This document shows positions 1 through 10,264 of a DNA stretch of 64,000 bases, in pieces. Both the position numbers and the translations under genes were made by a program. The notes under the pieces were generated by a model, which did not search any database, was not told where the DNA came from, and worked only from the letters and a program-made list of their open reading frames with translations. This stretch comes from Nemophila menziesii. Lineage: Eukaryota; Streptophyta; Magnoliopsida; Boraginales; Hydrophyllaceae. The stretch spans positions 4,588,001 to 4,652,000 of the forward strand of contig JARWIR010000039.1 of NCBI GenBank assembly GCA_029959085.1, written 5' to 3'. Within the stretch, counting starts at the first letter, position 1. Each line of letters begins with the position of its first letter.

Positions 1-571
1 TGACGAAGGGTTTAGGTATAGAATTAATTATTCAATCTAGGATAAAAGCTATTGATTCTGACGAACTTAGCTAATTCTAGGGCCAATGAGGTAATAAAAC
101 TTAAACATCCAACGGTGGATCATATTTACCCTAACGGGACTAGTGACACTTTAGGATTGCCTTATAGTCCACCCTGACGGGGGTATAAGGAATTTAGAAT
201 CCCGACCATTGTAATTGACCGATTTAGCCCTTAAACAACATAAGTTAGGAAATAAGATTAGGAGGATCCTTGCTTTCTCAAGTACTACCTCTCATACTGC
301 GTTTTCACTCATTTTATTTGCGTCTTAGCTTTTACTTGCATTTATAATTTGTTTTCATTTAGTAGTTTTAATCAACAAAACCAAACAAACATATTTTATT
401 CACTTGCTTTCATAAGTGCAACCAATCATTATCTGCTAAACATTGTAGTCAACCATCCCGTCCTTGGAACGAATCTGTATTATCCTTATTACTACTTGGG
501 ACAACCGTACACTTGCGGTTGTGGTGCGATTATCATTTGCATTATTTTTTAGAACACACAAAGGACCACCA
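1..571 (+). repeat. Element 1 5' LTR, 3' portion only
   Basis: The stretch aligns almost base for base with 11269-11838, the end of the 3' LTR. It ends in GGACCACCA, six bases before the primer site. About 990 bp of the LTR (U3 and promoter) lie before the window start. The short open frame at 349-552 is repeated in the 3' LTR at 11616-11819, has no recognisable domain, and is LTR noncoding sequence rather than a gene. Confidence 0.95.
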
Positions 572-577
572 AGTTTT

Positions 578-595
578 TGGCGCCGCTGCCGGGGA
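578..595 (+). other. Primer binding site, tRNA-Asp type
   Basis: TGGCGCCGCTGCCGGGGA lies six bases after the LTR end. It is complementary to the 3' end of plant tRNA-Asp(GTC) with about one mismatch. Athila/Calypso elements typically use this tRNA to prime minus-strand DNA. The same site recurs at 30718-30735 and 26099-26116 and, more diverged and on the other strand, at 46903-46920. Confidence 0.9.
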
Positions 596-700
596 CGGTA
601 GCGTGTGACCACGGTGTTTATCCTTTAGTGATAGTTTCATTTATTTATCAGTTTTACGCTTTTTGTTTGTTTATCTTTCTCAGGTTTTTAGGTTTGGTGT

Positions 701-1060
701 ATGCGAAGAAGGCTATTCAAGGATCCTGAGCCAACACCTCCGATCCTTAGTAATCCAGAATCGTTGATCAGACTTGCTAACAAGAGAAGAAGAGAACGAG
801 AAGCTTTAGAAGTAGACGAGTTAGTTAACAGAATGGAGAATATCAATCTTCAGAATCAACAAGATAATCAACCAGGTCAACTAGGCGCAAATGGCCAACC
901 TTTGGCTCCAGGCGCTATTCCTCCAATTCCACCAGTGATTCCTAATCCTCAAGTTCAGATAGTGATGAATCAAGATCCATGGTTTACTAATGGTCCACCA
1001 GAAGTTCCATTCCGTGCTCCGGCTATAGGAGTAGGTGCTCCAGATATTGATGTTCCGTGA
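701..1060 (+). pseudogene. gag: gag N-terminal segment, cut off by an in-frame TGA
   Basis: This frame opens 105 bases after the primer site and encodes a basic arginine-rich start (MRRRLFKDPEP), then a Gln/Pro-rich linker. It ends at TGA 1058-1060. The following long gag-pol frame is in the same reading frame and only six codons separate the stop from its first Met at 1079, so both were one gag. A CGA-to-TGA change by cytosine deamination is a likely cause. As it stands, a ribosome starting here would make only a 119-aa stub. Confidence 0.8.
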
Positions 1061-1078
1061 TTCCGTCCAGATTCGGGT

Positions 1079-4000
1079 ATGTTAGCTCAATTCCAAAATT
1101 TTGGGAATTTTCGTGGAAGACCATCAGAAGATCCTCTTAGAGCAGTACATAAGTTTAAGCAGATATGTGATTCATATATCACACAAGGAGTTTCAAGAGA
1201 ACAGATGTATTTTGCTGCGTTTAAATTTTTTGTTATTGATGGAGCAAGTGAATGGCACGATACGCAAGATCCTACGAAGATTACTAATTGGGACCAATTA
1301 GAGACTGCTTTCTTTGACAGGTATTACCCAAGTAATATGCGATTAGATGCTGAGTTAGAATTGACGCATTTCCGTCAAGAATATGATGAAACTGTGGGTA
1401 AGAGTTGGACAAGATTTCAGATGTGTTTACGTAGAGTTCCCACTCATGGTTTTTCTGAACAACAACAGCTTAAGATCTTTTATAGAGGCCTTGATGGGAC
1501 TTCGAGAGAGAAATTGGATACGCTATGTGGTGCAGGTTTTCTTCAAGTTCAACCCGCTCATGCGAAAATTATTTTAGAGAGAACAGTCAAGAATGAAGTT
1601 GGGTGGAATTCAGTAAGAACACCAGTTAAGGGAGTGAATAATGTTGATATGGAAGAAAAATTTGCTACGCTTGAGAATAAGAATCAGAATACTATAGAGC
1701 AACAATTGAAACAGCTTAATTTAGCTGTGAAAGAAGGATTTTCGGGTAAGAAGGTAGCTGTGCATGCTGCACAAGAGGTATATATGTGTTCGATTTGCAG
1801 AGTAGATGATCATGATGAGGAAAATTGTCCAAATAACCAAGAATCCGTGATGTTTATGTCCAATAGAGGTAATTTCAATTCAAGTGGTAATGGATATCAG
1901 CCTAACAGAAACCATCCTGGGTTTCAATACTCAAATCCTAATGGGGCAGCCAATCCTACCTATGCGTATCAGCCGCGTCCCCAAGGTAACAACTATAATC
2001 CAAGACCACAAAACAATTATCAAGGAGGACAAAATCAAAACAATTATGTACAAAGACAAGCTCCTCAGAATACTTATGATGAAAATCTGAACCAGAAAGC
2101 CCTACCTGCCCATCCACAAGAAGGAGTAGTTACCCTTCAGAAGACGGTTGAAAGTTTAATTGCTCTTCAGACACAAGCAATGGAACGTCAAAATGCAGCC
2201 GAAGCAAATATGAAGTTGTTTCAGAATCAGCTAAGTCAAATTAATAAACAACTGAATCAACGTCCACAAGGACAACTTCCTAGCGATACTGAGAATCCAA
2301 TACAACGTGAAGATTGCAAAGCCATTACACTAAGAAGTGGTAAGAACCTTCCTCCACCTCCTTTTCCCGTTATGAAAGAGAAAGAAGTTCCAAGAAAAGA
2401 AAAGGAAGTGGTTGAGAAAGAGAAAGAGAATGAGAAAGATAGTGAGGTTGAAGAAATAGTGAGGCCAAGAGAAGTTCTGAAAAAGAAAGATGATATTGTG
2501 AGCAATCGCCCTCCACCACCGTTTCCATCTCGAGTTCAGAAAAAGGGTGATTTGGGTGATTTTCAGAAATTCTTTAATAGAGTGAAGGGTCTAAGTATTA
2601 ATATTCCGTTACTAGAGGCGATTCGAGATATACCGAAGTATACGAAATTTTTGAAAAGGGCCCTCACTAACAAAAGGCCCTACTGTGATAATGAGATGAT
2701 TGGCCTTCCTGAAGAATGTAGTGCGATTTGCCAGAGTAAATTACCTCCGAAGTTAGTTGATCCCACGATTCTGATATCGATTGGAGAAGAATGGAAAGGA
2801 AAGACGCTATGTGATTTGGGGGCAAGCATCAATTTGATGCCCAAGTCAATCTTTGATAAGCTTAAAATTGGAAACGCAAGACCCACTTCTATGGTCTTGC
2901 AAATGGCGGACAGGTCTCTTGCACATCCTGAAGGCCGCATTGAAGATGTCCTCGTTAAGGCAGGTACACTTATATTTCCCGTTGATTTCGTAATACTTGA
3001 GTACGATGCAGATAGAAATATCTCCATTATTTTGGGTAGACCATTCCTAGCTACAGGGCGTACATTGATCGATGTAGAAAATGGCGAATTAACGATGAGG
3101 ATTCAAGACGAGGAAGTTAAATTCAATGTATTTCGAGCTATGAAATTTCCAGATTCTCGGGAAGATTGCTTCAGAATGGATGTAGTTGAGCAGGCATCGC
3201 AAGAGGTATTTGATTGTTTAAATTTTGATGATATTTTGCAGGCCGCTTTAACTTTAGACTCACCTGAGATGATGGAAGAGCTTGCCGAAACAGTGGCAGC
3301 TCTTAATTCTGAAAATTCGAAGTATAGGCGTCTTGCCTATGAACCTGTGAGAGAACCGGGGGAGATTATTCCTAAAAAGAATCCTTCAATTGAATCTCCT
3401 CCGGAATTGGAAGAAAAACCATTGCCATCACACTTGAGGTATGCATATTTGGGTACTAATGAAACTCTACCTGTTATTGTTTCAGCTAATTTAACAGGTC
3501 CTCAAGAAGATAAACTGTTGCGTGTGTTGAGAGCCAACAAAGAGGCAATAGGTTGGACAATTGCTGACATCAAAGGCATTAGTCCATCCTATTGTCAACA
3601 CAAAATTATACTCAAAGATAACAACACACGCTCAGTTGAAGTGCAAAGGAGACTGATGCCCGTGATGAAGGATGTGGTGAAGAAAGAGGTGATCAAGCTT
3701 TTAGATGCGGGGATTATCTATCCCATTTCGAGTAGTGAATGGGTGAGCCCAGTTCAGTGTGTACCAAAGAAAGGAGGAATGACAACAGTTCTTAATGATA
3801 AAAATGAGGCGATTGCTTCAAGAACGGTAGTAGGTTGGAGAGTTTGCATGGATTACAGAAAGCTGAACAAAGCCACCAGAAAAGATCATTTCCCTTTGCC
3901 CTTCATCGATCAAATGTTAGATAAGTTAGCCGGAAGGGAATATTACTGTTTCTTGGATGGTTACTCCGTGTACAATCAGATTTACGTGGCTCCAGAAGAT

Positions 4001-5638
4001 CAACATAAGACTACTTTTACATGCCCATTTGGTACTTTTGCATATCGCAAAATGCCATTTGGGTTGTGTAACGCTCCCGCTACTTTTCAGAGATGCATGA
4101 TGGCCATCTTCTGGGATATGATTGATAATTTCCTGGAAGTGTTTATGGACGATTTCTCCGTGTTCGGTGATGATTTTGATAAATGCTTGGATAACTTGGA
4201 GAAAGTGTTGATAAGGTGCAAAGAAACAGACTTGGTGTTAAATTGGGAGAAGTGTCATTTCAGGGTTCGTGAAGGTATTGTTCTGGGTCACAAAGTTTCG
4301 AGTTCTGGGTTAGAGGTTGATAGAGCGAAGATAGAGGTAATTAAAACTCTTCCCCCTCCTGTTTCTGTTAAAGGGGTAAGGAGTTTTCTTGGCCATGCTG
4401 GCTTCTATAGACGATTTATTAAAGACTTTTCTAAGATTGCTAAACCGTTATGCAACTTACTTGAAAAGGACTCCAAATTCCTTTTTGATGAAGCTTGCTT
4501 AACGGCCTTCAAAGCAATCAAAGAAAAGCTTATTTCTGCTCCTATAGTGTTACCTCCAGATTGGAATTTACCGTTTGAGGTTATGTGTGATGCGAGTGAT
4601 TTGTGTATGGGAGCTGTATTGGGACAGAGGAAAGAGAAAGTTTTTCATTCGATTTACTACGCTAGTAAAAATTTTAGTGGTGCTCAGATTAATTACACAG
4701 TTACAGAAAAAGAGTTACTAGCAGTTGTATATTCATTTGATAAATTTCGCTCTTATCTTCTTGGAGCGAAAGTTATTGTTTATACAGATCATTCCGCGAT
4801 CAGATATCTTATGGAAAAGAAAGATGCGAAACCAAGGTTAATCAGATGGGTGTTATTGCTACAAGAGTTCGATTTAGAGATCAAAGATAGAAAGGGTTGT
4901 GAGAATCAGGTTGCAGATCATCTATCGCGCTTAGAGGGTTCAGAGATGAATAGTGGTACTGAAGCAGTCAGAGAAGAGTTTCCTGATGAGAGTATATTCG
5001 CTGTTCGAGATTATGAAGCTCCGTGGTATGCAGATATTGCGAATTTAGTGGTGAGTGGTGTTTTTCCTGAAGGGTCTACTTATCAAGAAAGAAAGAGGTT
5101 AGCTCATCGTGCTAGACAGCTCTTTTGGGAGGATCCGTTCCTCTATAAAGTTTGTGCTGACCAAATGATACGGAGATGTGTAGCAAGGGAGGAGACTGAA
5201 GCCATTATAGCTGGATGCCATGATTCATTATATGGAGGACATTTCAAAGGAGACAGAACTGCTGCGAAGGTATTTCAATCAGGTTTCTACTGGCCTTCTC
5301 TTATTAAAGATTGTCATGAATATGTTAAGAAATGTACGAGATGCCAGTTTACCGGAAACATATCTAAGAGGAATGAGATGCCGCGTAATAATGTGTTAGA
5401 GGTTGAGATATTCGATGTTTGGGGTATAGACTTTATGGGGCCTTTCGTTCCTTCAAATGGTAACCTCTACATCTTATTAGCTGTTGATTATGTATCTAAG
5501 TGGGTAGAAGCGGTGGCTTTACCTACCAATGATTCACGAGTGGTGATCAAGTTCTTGAAATCACATATTTTCACTAGACATGGCACACCTAGAGTGATTT
5601 TAGCGATGGAGGATCTCATTTCGTTAATAAATATCTGA
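1079..5638 (+). CDS. gag-pol: gag-pol polyprotein: capsid, protease, RT, RNase H and first part of integrase
   Basis: A 1519-aa frame. Residues ~10-185 are a Retrotrans_gag capsid domain. A zinc knuckle of form CX2CX4HX4C spans 237-250. A charged Lys/Glu linker follows. The aspartic protease motif DLGAS has its catalytic Asp at 579. RT covers roughly 850-1060: first catalytic Asp 960 in LDGYS, then FMDD at 1022-1025. The RNase H domain starts near Asp1171 and contains TDHS. The HHCC zinc finger of integrase lies at ~1381-1423 and the first catalytic Asp is 1451 (GIDF). The frame then shifts at about position 5600 and ends in 12 unrelated residues, so the product lacks the second Asp and the Glu of the DDE triad. 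Residue 964, normally Gly in LDGYSGYNQI, is Val. Met1079 is the first Met after the in-frame stop; the true start is probably 701. Confidence 0.93.
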   Translation: MLAQFQNFGNFRGRPSEDPLRAVHKFKQICDSYITQGVSREQMYFAAFKFFVIDGASEWHDTQDPTKITNWDQLETAFFDRYYPSNMRLDAELELTHFRQEYDETVGKSWTRFQMCLRRVPTHGFSEQQQLKIFYRGLDGTSREKLDTLCGAGFLQVQPAHAKIILERTVKNEVGWNSVRTPVKGVNNVDMEEKFATLENKNQNTIEQQLKQLNLAVKEGFSGKKVAVHAAQEVYMCSICRVDDHDEENCPNNQESVMFMSNRGNFNSSGNGYQPNRNHPGFQYSNPNGAANPTYAYQPRPQGNNYNPRPQNNYQGGQNQNNYVQRQAPQNTYDENLNQKALPAHPQEGVVTLQKTVESLIALQTQAMERQNAAEANMKLFQNQLSQINKQLNQRPQGQLPSDTENPIQREDCKAITLRSGKNLPPPPFPVMKEKEVPRKEKEVVEKEKENEKDSEVEEIVRPREVLKKKDDIVSNRPPPPFPSRVQKKGDLGDFQKFFNRVKGLSINIPLLEAIRDIPKYTKFLKRALTNKRPYCDNEMIGLPEECSAICQSKLPPKLVDPTILISIGEEWKGKTLCDLGASINLMPKSIFDKLKIGNARPTSMVLQMADRSLAHPEGRIEDVLVKAGTLIFPVDFVILEYDADRNISIILGRPFLATGRTLIDVENGELTMRIQDEEVKFNVFRAMKFPDSREDCFRMDVVEQASQEVFDCLNFDDILQAALTLDSPEMMEELAETVAALNSENSKYRRLAYEPVREPGEIIPKKNPSIESPPELEEKPLPSHLRYAYLGTNETLPVIVSANLTGPQEDKLLRVLRANKEAIGWTIADIKGISPSYCQHKIILKDNNTRSVEVQRRLMPVMKDVVKKEVIKLLDAGIIYPISSSEWVSPVQCVPKKGGMTTVLNDKNEAIASRTVVGWRVCMDYRKLNKATRKDHFPLPFIDQMLDKLAGREYYCFLDGYSVYNQIYVAPEDQHKTTFTCPFGTFAYRKMPFGLCNAPATFQRCMMAIFWDMIDNFLEVFMDDFSVFGDDFDKCLDNLEKVLIRCKETDLVLNWEKCHFRVREGIVLGHKVSSSGLEVDRAKIEVIKTLPPPVSVKGVRSFLGHAGFYRRFIKDFSKIAKPLCNLLEKDSKFLFDEACLTAFKAIKEKLISAPIVLPPDWNLPFEVMCDASDLCMGAVLGQRKEKVFHSIYYASKNFSGAQINYTVTEKELLAVVYSFDKFRSYLLGAKVIVYTDHSAIRYLMEKKDAKPRLIRWVLLLQEFDLEIKDRKGCENQVADHLSRLEGSEMNSGTEAVREEFPDESIFAVRDYEAPWYADIANLVVSGVFPEGSTYQERKRLAHRARQLFWEDPFLYKVCADQMIRRCVAREETEAIIAGCHDSLYGGHFKGDRTAAKVFQSGFYWPSLIKDCHEYVKKCTRCQFTGNISKRNEMPRNNVLEVEIFDVWGIDFMGPFVPSNGNLYILLAVDYVSKWVEAVALPTNDSRVVIKFLKSHIFTRHGTPRVILAMEDLISLINI

Positions 5639-6297
5639 AGACTGTTCTAGAGAAGTATGGAGTTAGACACCGTGTATCTACTGCATACCATCCACAATCC
5701 TATGGTCAAGCTGAAGTATCGAACCGTGAAGTCAATTCAATCCTAGAGAAAACCGTTGGTCCTACAAGAAAAGATTGGTCAATGAAGTTAGATGATGCGT
5801 TGTGGGCCTATCGTACTGCGTTTAAGACTCCAGTTGGTGCATCTCCCTATCGTATGGTGTATGGTAAGGCTTGTCACTTACCTTTAGAGCTTGAAATGGG
5901 TGCCTATTGGGCAATTGCGCAGTTGAACTTAGATTCTATCTTAGCCGGAAAGAATCGTATGATTAAGCTTAATGAACTTGACGAATTCCGATTGCATGCT
6001 TATGAAAATGCCAAACTTTACAAAGAAAACACAAAGAAATGGCATGACAATCGGATTCGTCCAAAGAACTTTGAAGTGGGGCAAAGAGTATTGAAGTATA
6101 ACTCAAAGTTCAGCAATTATCCAGGTAAGTTAAGATCTAAGTGGTCAGGTCCATACATTGTGACCAAAGTTACACCTCATGGGGCGATAGAAATAGAACA
6201 TCCGCTAGAGAACCGTACCTTTATGGTTAACGGTCACAGATTGAAGATATACCATGGAGGTGAAGATACCAATCGCTCGGAAGATCCACATCCCTGA
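5602..6297 (+). pseudogene. int: Integrase C-terminal part, frameshifted
   Basis: Coding resumes in another frame directly after the break near 5600 and runs to TGA 6295-6297. It contains the second catalytic Asp (SDGG near 5605), the catalytic Glu region (SNREV, about 5730) and the C-terminal GPY/F module (KWSGPYIV near 6140-6160). Comparison with the equivalent stretch of the old element at 38160-38180 shows that one base has been lost in the codons just before SDGG. The first in-frame Met is at 5782. The rest of this frame is open, so the lesion is single and recent. Confidence 0.9.
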
Positions 6298-6560
6298 GAG
6301 GTCATGTATCTCCTCGAAACTCCTTAAGAGCGTGAGGTAACCCGTCGAGCTTAACGACGTTAAACAAAAGCCAATTCATTGTATATTAGCTGAGTTTTTA
6401 ATTTTTGCATTTTAGAATAGTTTGATTTTCGTAATTTTAGTGTTTATTATTAAGAAATGAGGAAGGGTAGTTGTTTTTGATGATTTCAGGGGTAAAAAAG
6501 GTCATGAGTTTGGGGTCGATTTGGCGAAAAAAAAAAAGAGAAAAAGAGGTTGGATGTTCA
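6298..6560 (+). other. pol-3' spacer, first part, with PPT-like motif 1
   Basis: Noncoding stretch after integrase, also present after integrase in element 2 (31442-31670). Shared pieces include the GTCGAGCTTAACGACGTTAA segment and the TGAGTTTGGGGT motif (6505-6516 here, 31618-31629 there). No ORF of substance. Confidence 0.7.
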
Positions 6561-7090
6561 GGAGGAACCGGGAACCCGGTTTCGCAAAAAACGGGAACCC
6601 GGTTTTGGAGCTGGTACCAACCCTTTCAACGCAACACTTGGCGTCTTGGTTCACGACACAGCGTCGGAACCGGGTACCCGGATTTTCGAAACCGGGAACC
6701 CGGTTTTGGTGCTGTGACTTCTGAAATTTTCTGACCCAGCGTTTTGGTGGATTGCGTTTTGGTTCGCGCCATCGACACAAAACCGGGAACCCGCATTTGG
6801 CAGAACCGGGTACCCGGTTTCGGAGCTTTAAAAATCCAAAAGTTCTGACCCGGCGTCTTGGGGTCCTGCGTTTTGGCGCGTCTTGACTCGCGCCATCGAG
6901 AAAAATCCGGGTACCCGCATTCCACAGAACCGGGAACCCGGTTTCGGCGAGTGAAATCTCTGACCCAGCGTCTTGGGGTCCAGCGCTTTGGTGCGTTTTG
7001 AAAAAAAAAAGTCATTATGTCATTTTTCCGCGCCATCACAGCGACGCGGAACCGGGAACCCGGTCTTCCAAAACCGGGAACCCGGTTTGA
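6561..7090. repeat. Degenerate ~105-145 bp tandem repeats with paired CCGGGWACCCGG palindromes
   Basis: Five units, each with two near-identical palindromic 12-mers 22-23 bp apart: 6568/6591, 6670/6692, 6783/6806, 6907/6930 and 7052/7074. The centre is AA or TA. With TA the block AACCGGGTACCCGGTT is a perfect 16-bp palindrome. Between pairs lie degenerate copies of a segment containing CTGACCCAGCGTCTTGGG. Peptides such as NREPGF in short open frames here come from the repeats and are not genes. The same array is present in element 2. Confidence 0.9.
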
Positions 7091-7479
7091 AAGCTGTGAG
7101 AGGCGGTTTTGGGTGTTTTAACCTAGTTTTCTTAGCCTCTTCTGCAAGTTTTTACCTAAAACGCACCAATAGCCTCCCCACCTCCGAAAATCATCAACCA
7201 AAACACTATATATCATCAAATCCTACCCTCTTTCACCACAAAAACACAAATTCAACTCACCTCCTCTCCAAAATAACATCAAATCCTTAGTTTTTCCCAA
7301 GATTCTTCTTCACCAAATCCTTAAATAAAACCCAATTCTTTCTTCTCCCATCCAAATTAATGAAGACCCATCTCATATTCCACCTAGTTCTTCAATTCCT
7401 AAGCCTCAAAACATCAAAATTCTAAACTTTTTCTCTAAGTTTTTCATTATTTGAAGTTTTGAGTTTGGGGTGGTAAGAG
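7091..7479 (+). other. Pyrimidine-rich leader of the third ORF with PPT-like motif 2
   Basis: A CT/A-rich stretch containing CACCTCCGAAAATCATCA, also found in front of the third ORF of element 2 (~32283). TGAGTTTGGGGTGG at 7460-7473 stands only a few bases before the ATG at 7480, exactly as at 32563-32576 before ATG 32583. It may be the leader of a separate or spliced message; no donor/acceptor pair is proven. Confidence 0.6.
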
Positions 7480-8799
7480 ATGACTAACAGAACCGATGAT
7501 TTTCAAAGAACTGCTCCTAGAAGAAAAACCACCATTGGTGGTTCTCAAGATCAAGCCATTGAGATTCCTGATTCGCGTCCTAAACGAAAAATTGACGAAG
7601 TTAAGCTTGATTCCAACAGAAAAGAAATCACGGGTCAAAAGAGAAGATTGATTGATGAGATTGAAAGTGAGAAGGAACCAGAAGAGGAAATTGCGAAGAA
7701 CATTGAGAAGGAAACTGAACAAGAGGTTCCGGAAGCACCAGTTCAACAGAAACCTCCGCGTATGAAGATATGGGCCCACAAGCCTAAGAGGGTTTACACT
7801 TGTTGGAATACTCAGGTTCGTGAAAGAATTGAATTTTTGAAGTTTGGTGAGGAGACAAATTTTCCTAAGGGTATTATGAGTAGTGAACACAAGGAATATG
7901 CTGTGACATGTGCTAAGTTTGGTTGGAAAGAGTTGCAAGAAAGGAAGCTTGAGTTTATTCCTACCTTGGTGCGAGAATTTTATGAAGGTTTAGCCACCTC
8001 CCGTGATGCCATTGATATCCGCAAAAAGGTAGTTCCTTTCTCAATTGAACGTATTCGGAAATCCTTAAAATTACCCAACTTTTCTGGAACATGCCCTTTC
8101 CAAGAGACTCTTAATGACCCTTCTTTCGATTTTGAATCCCTTTGGGGGACCGTGCTTATTAATGGGACTAGCCCAATTCCTGAAGGAGAAAGATATCCTG
8201 GACAGTTTTACAGCAGTAATTTGACACCTCGTGCTAAGGTTTGGTCTCGTTTCGTAATACCCACTTTCTTTGGTATTAAACACACTTCCGAGTTGAAGAA
8301 AGAGCACGTATTTGTTATTAAGTGTATTTTGGAGGAGAACCCATTTGATGTTGCTAAGATCATTTATGATACAATCATGGAGTTCGCGAAATCACCAATG
8401 AAACAACAAAATCTGAAGTTTCCTTGTACTATTACTCAGTTGTGTCTAGACGCAAAGATTCCGCGTAAGAACGCAGATATTGATACTGTTTCAGTTGGTG
8501 TGAGTATAGCTTTGAGCACGATCAAGAATATCCATGAAGAAGCAACACGAGCTACCAAAAGTCCTAGAACTCCTCAATCAAAGAAAGCGAAGACTGTTCC
8601 TGAGTTGGAGTCCAAGATTCAGGTGTTGGAAGAGAATCAGGAGAAGATGATTGCTACCTTGGGAAACGTTACAAGAGAGTTGGACCTACTACGAAATTTA
8701 ATCCTAGGCGTAAATACACTTCAAAACGCGATTTATGATGCTGTTACGCGAGATAAAGGTCCAGAACGCAACACCGATAACCAGCCTCGCGCTGGTTAA
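7480..8799 (+). CDS. Third ORF of Athila element, PF20167-like, in the env-like position
   Basis: An intact 439-aa frame between pol and the 3' LTR. The N-terminus (1-~100) is charged and Glu/Lys-rich. Residues ~130-330 resemble the 'putative plant transposon protein' family (Pfam PF20167) from memory of its pattern: FYEGLA, VVPFSIERIRKSLKLP, AKVWSRFVIPTFFGIKHTSEL, CTITQLCLDA. Residues ~375-413 (LESKIQVLEENQEKMIATLG) look like a coiled coil. No signal peptide or membrane segment is visible, so a classical envelope role is unlikely. The start is fixed by the same ATG context in element 2, and both copies end in RNTDNQPRAG. The family has no established biochemical role; a nucleic-acid-binding or particle-associated structural protein is possible. 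Confidence 0.85.
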   Translation: MTNRTDDFQRTAPRRKTTIGGSQDQAIEIPDSRPKRKIDEVKLDSNRKEITGQKRRLIDEIESEKEPEEEIAKNIEKETEQEVPEAPVQQKPPRMKIWAHKPKRVYTCWNTQVRERIEFLKFGEETNFPKGIMSSEHKEYAVTCAKFGWKELQERKLEFIPTLVREFYEGLATSRDAIDIRKKVVPFSIERIRKSLKLPNFSGTCPFQETLNDPSFDFESLWGTVLINGTSPIPEGERYPGQFYSSNLTPRAKVWSRFVIPTFFGIKHTSELKKEHVFVIKCILEENPFDVAKIIYDTIMEFAKSPMKQQNLKFPCTITQLCLDAKIPRKNADIDTVSVGVSIALSTIKNIHEEATRATKSPRTPQSKKAKTVPELESKIQVLEENQEKMIATLGNVTRELDLLRNLILGVNTLQNAIYDAVTRDKGPERNTDNQPRAG

Positions 8800-9603
8800 G
8801 ATACGTTTTCTAAACTTTCCTCTTAGTGTAGATTAGTTTAAATGCTTTATTGAGTCTTTTCGATTCGTGGGGACACGACTCATTTTTGAGTTTGGGGTGG
8901 GGTTCGTTGCCTCATCCCAGTTTTTATGTGTTATTTGCTTTATTTGCTTTCAATAAAAGAATTTTCGGAGTTGCGTTTGACTGTAGAAATTTTTAAATAT
9001 CCCTTTAAGCATACTTTTGATGAATCTATCATAGTAAATAGTGGACTCTAGGGATTGATATAAAACGCATTTAGAATTGCATGCAAACATAGGTAATTAA
9101 TAGGAAAAATTAATGAACAATGCAAATGGAGTAAGCTTGTACTTAAGGAATATGTTTGGTGTGTAGAACGTGAAATCCTAATTAGTAGAGAACCCACCTA
9201 GATATGAACTAAAGACAAGCTATGTATTTAGGAAAATGATAGGGGCAGTTCTTTGTTAGCCATTTGTGCCTTTTTAGCCTTCTATCCCTTATGTTAATTA
9301 TTATCCGTCTTAGCCCACTTTGAGCCTTAGCCTTTTCTTTGTAGCCATGATATAAGCCATTATCCCTTAGATTATTAGGCATGACCATATGACCCGCACT
9401 TGAATCACAATCCTGAGACATGTCTCGAGCTTGAGTTTGGGGTGGTGGGACCACTTATGGGAAATTAAATGGGTAGGGATTGATGTGCTTTGTATTGTAC
9501 CACAATTTCAGATGATATATACTTGTAACCCTTTGCCGGGAATGAAGAAAAATGAAAAAGAAAGAAAAAATGAAAAAAAAATTGAAAATTCATACAGTAG
9601 GAA

Positions 9604-9638
9604 CCGGGAACCCGGATTCGTCAAAACCGGGAACCCGG
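9604..9638. repeat. Sixth palindrome pair, distant from the array
   Basis: Two CCGGGAACCCGG 12-mers at 9604-9615 and 9627-9638, 23 bp apart, some 2.5 kb downstream of the main array and embedded in A-rich sequence. Element 2 has a pair in the same place (34683 and 34706). Confidence 0.9.
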
Positions 9639-9841
9639 TTTGCTTCTGTACAAAAAAAAAAAGAAGAAAAAGAGAAAAGAAAAAGAAAAATATGAATGAA
9701 TAAAACATCCGGCAAAGTGGAATTTTCTGAAAATCATCTTGTTAATAGTGGGTAGATATGGGACGCTAAATTGTTGCGTATATGGATGAGTGAGAACATC
9801 TTTTTGAGCGTTAACTCAAGCTCGAGGACACTGTTGATGGT

Positions 9842-9869
9842 AAGTGAGGAGAGAGCCAAAAGCTCACTT
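9842..9869 (+). other. Conserved hairpin in the 3' noncoding region
   Basis: Arms AAGTGAG and CTCACTT pair perfectly around GAGAGAGCCAAAAG. The same hairpin is at 34925-34952 (element 2), and a 6-bp version is at 49328-49353 (element 3). In elements 1 and 2 the outer bases TGGTAA and TTAC(C/A) could extend the stem across a bulge. Confidence 0.5.
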
Positions 9870-10264
9870 CAAATTTACCAAATATACATCCACACCCGTC
9901 CTTAAGCCAATATTATAACCGTAAAGACCTCGTGATTCCTAAGTGCATAGTGAATTTATGATTCTGTTGATAGGGAATACACTAGGTGGAGCGTTCAAAG
10001 CGATTTAGGATTAATGACCACCCTATAGCCATCATACAGAAATGAGTACAAGTGTAACCTTCAAGCATTGCAACTTTAATTTTATGATTGAGATTATTTA
10101 TGTTTGATGTTGCATTTTAGATGTATGTGTATATTAGTTTCTAGAGTTTGCTATATGAGATTTATTTTGAGAATTGCTTTAGGGTTTATTTGCTAGTATC
10201 TACTTGTTTATACGCTTACTTCTACCCCTTTGTTTTGTTTTACTTTGTCGGGACGACAAAGGTT

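Noticed and set aside
349..552. 67-aa ORF in the LTR, repeated at 11616-11819
   Set aside because: Present only because the LTR is duplicated; no domain, and element 2 LTRs do not keep the frame.
2257..3027. Minus-strand ORFs within gag-pol
   Set aside because: Antisense shadows of the real gag-pol frame.
6561..7090. CRISPR-like array
   Set aside because: Spacers are themselves repeated and unit length varies; this is a tandem repeat in a plant retrotransposon.
6471..7290. Several short ORFs on both strands with NREPGF / TGNPV repeats
   Set aside because: They are translations of the palindrome array in all frames; no start context, and reading frames differ between elements.
7480..8799. 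Retroviral envelope gene
   Set aside because: No signal peptide, fusion peptide or transmembrane segment visible, so the env label rests on position only.
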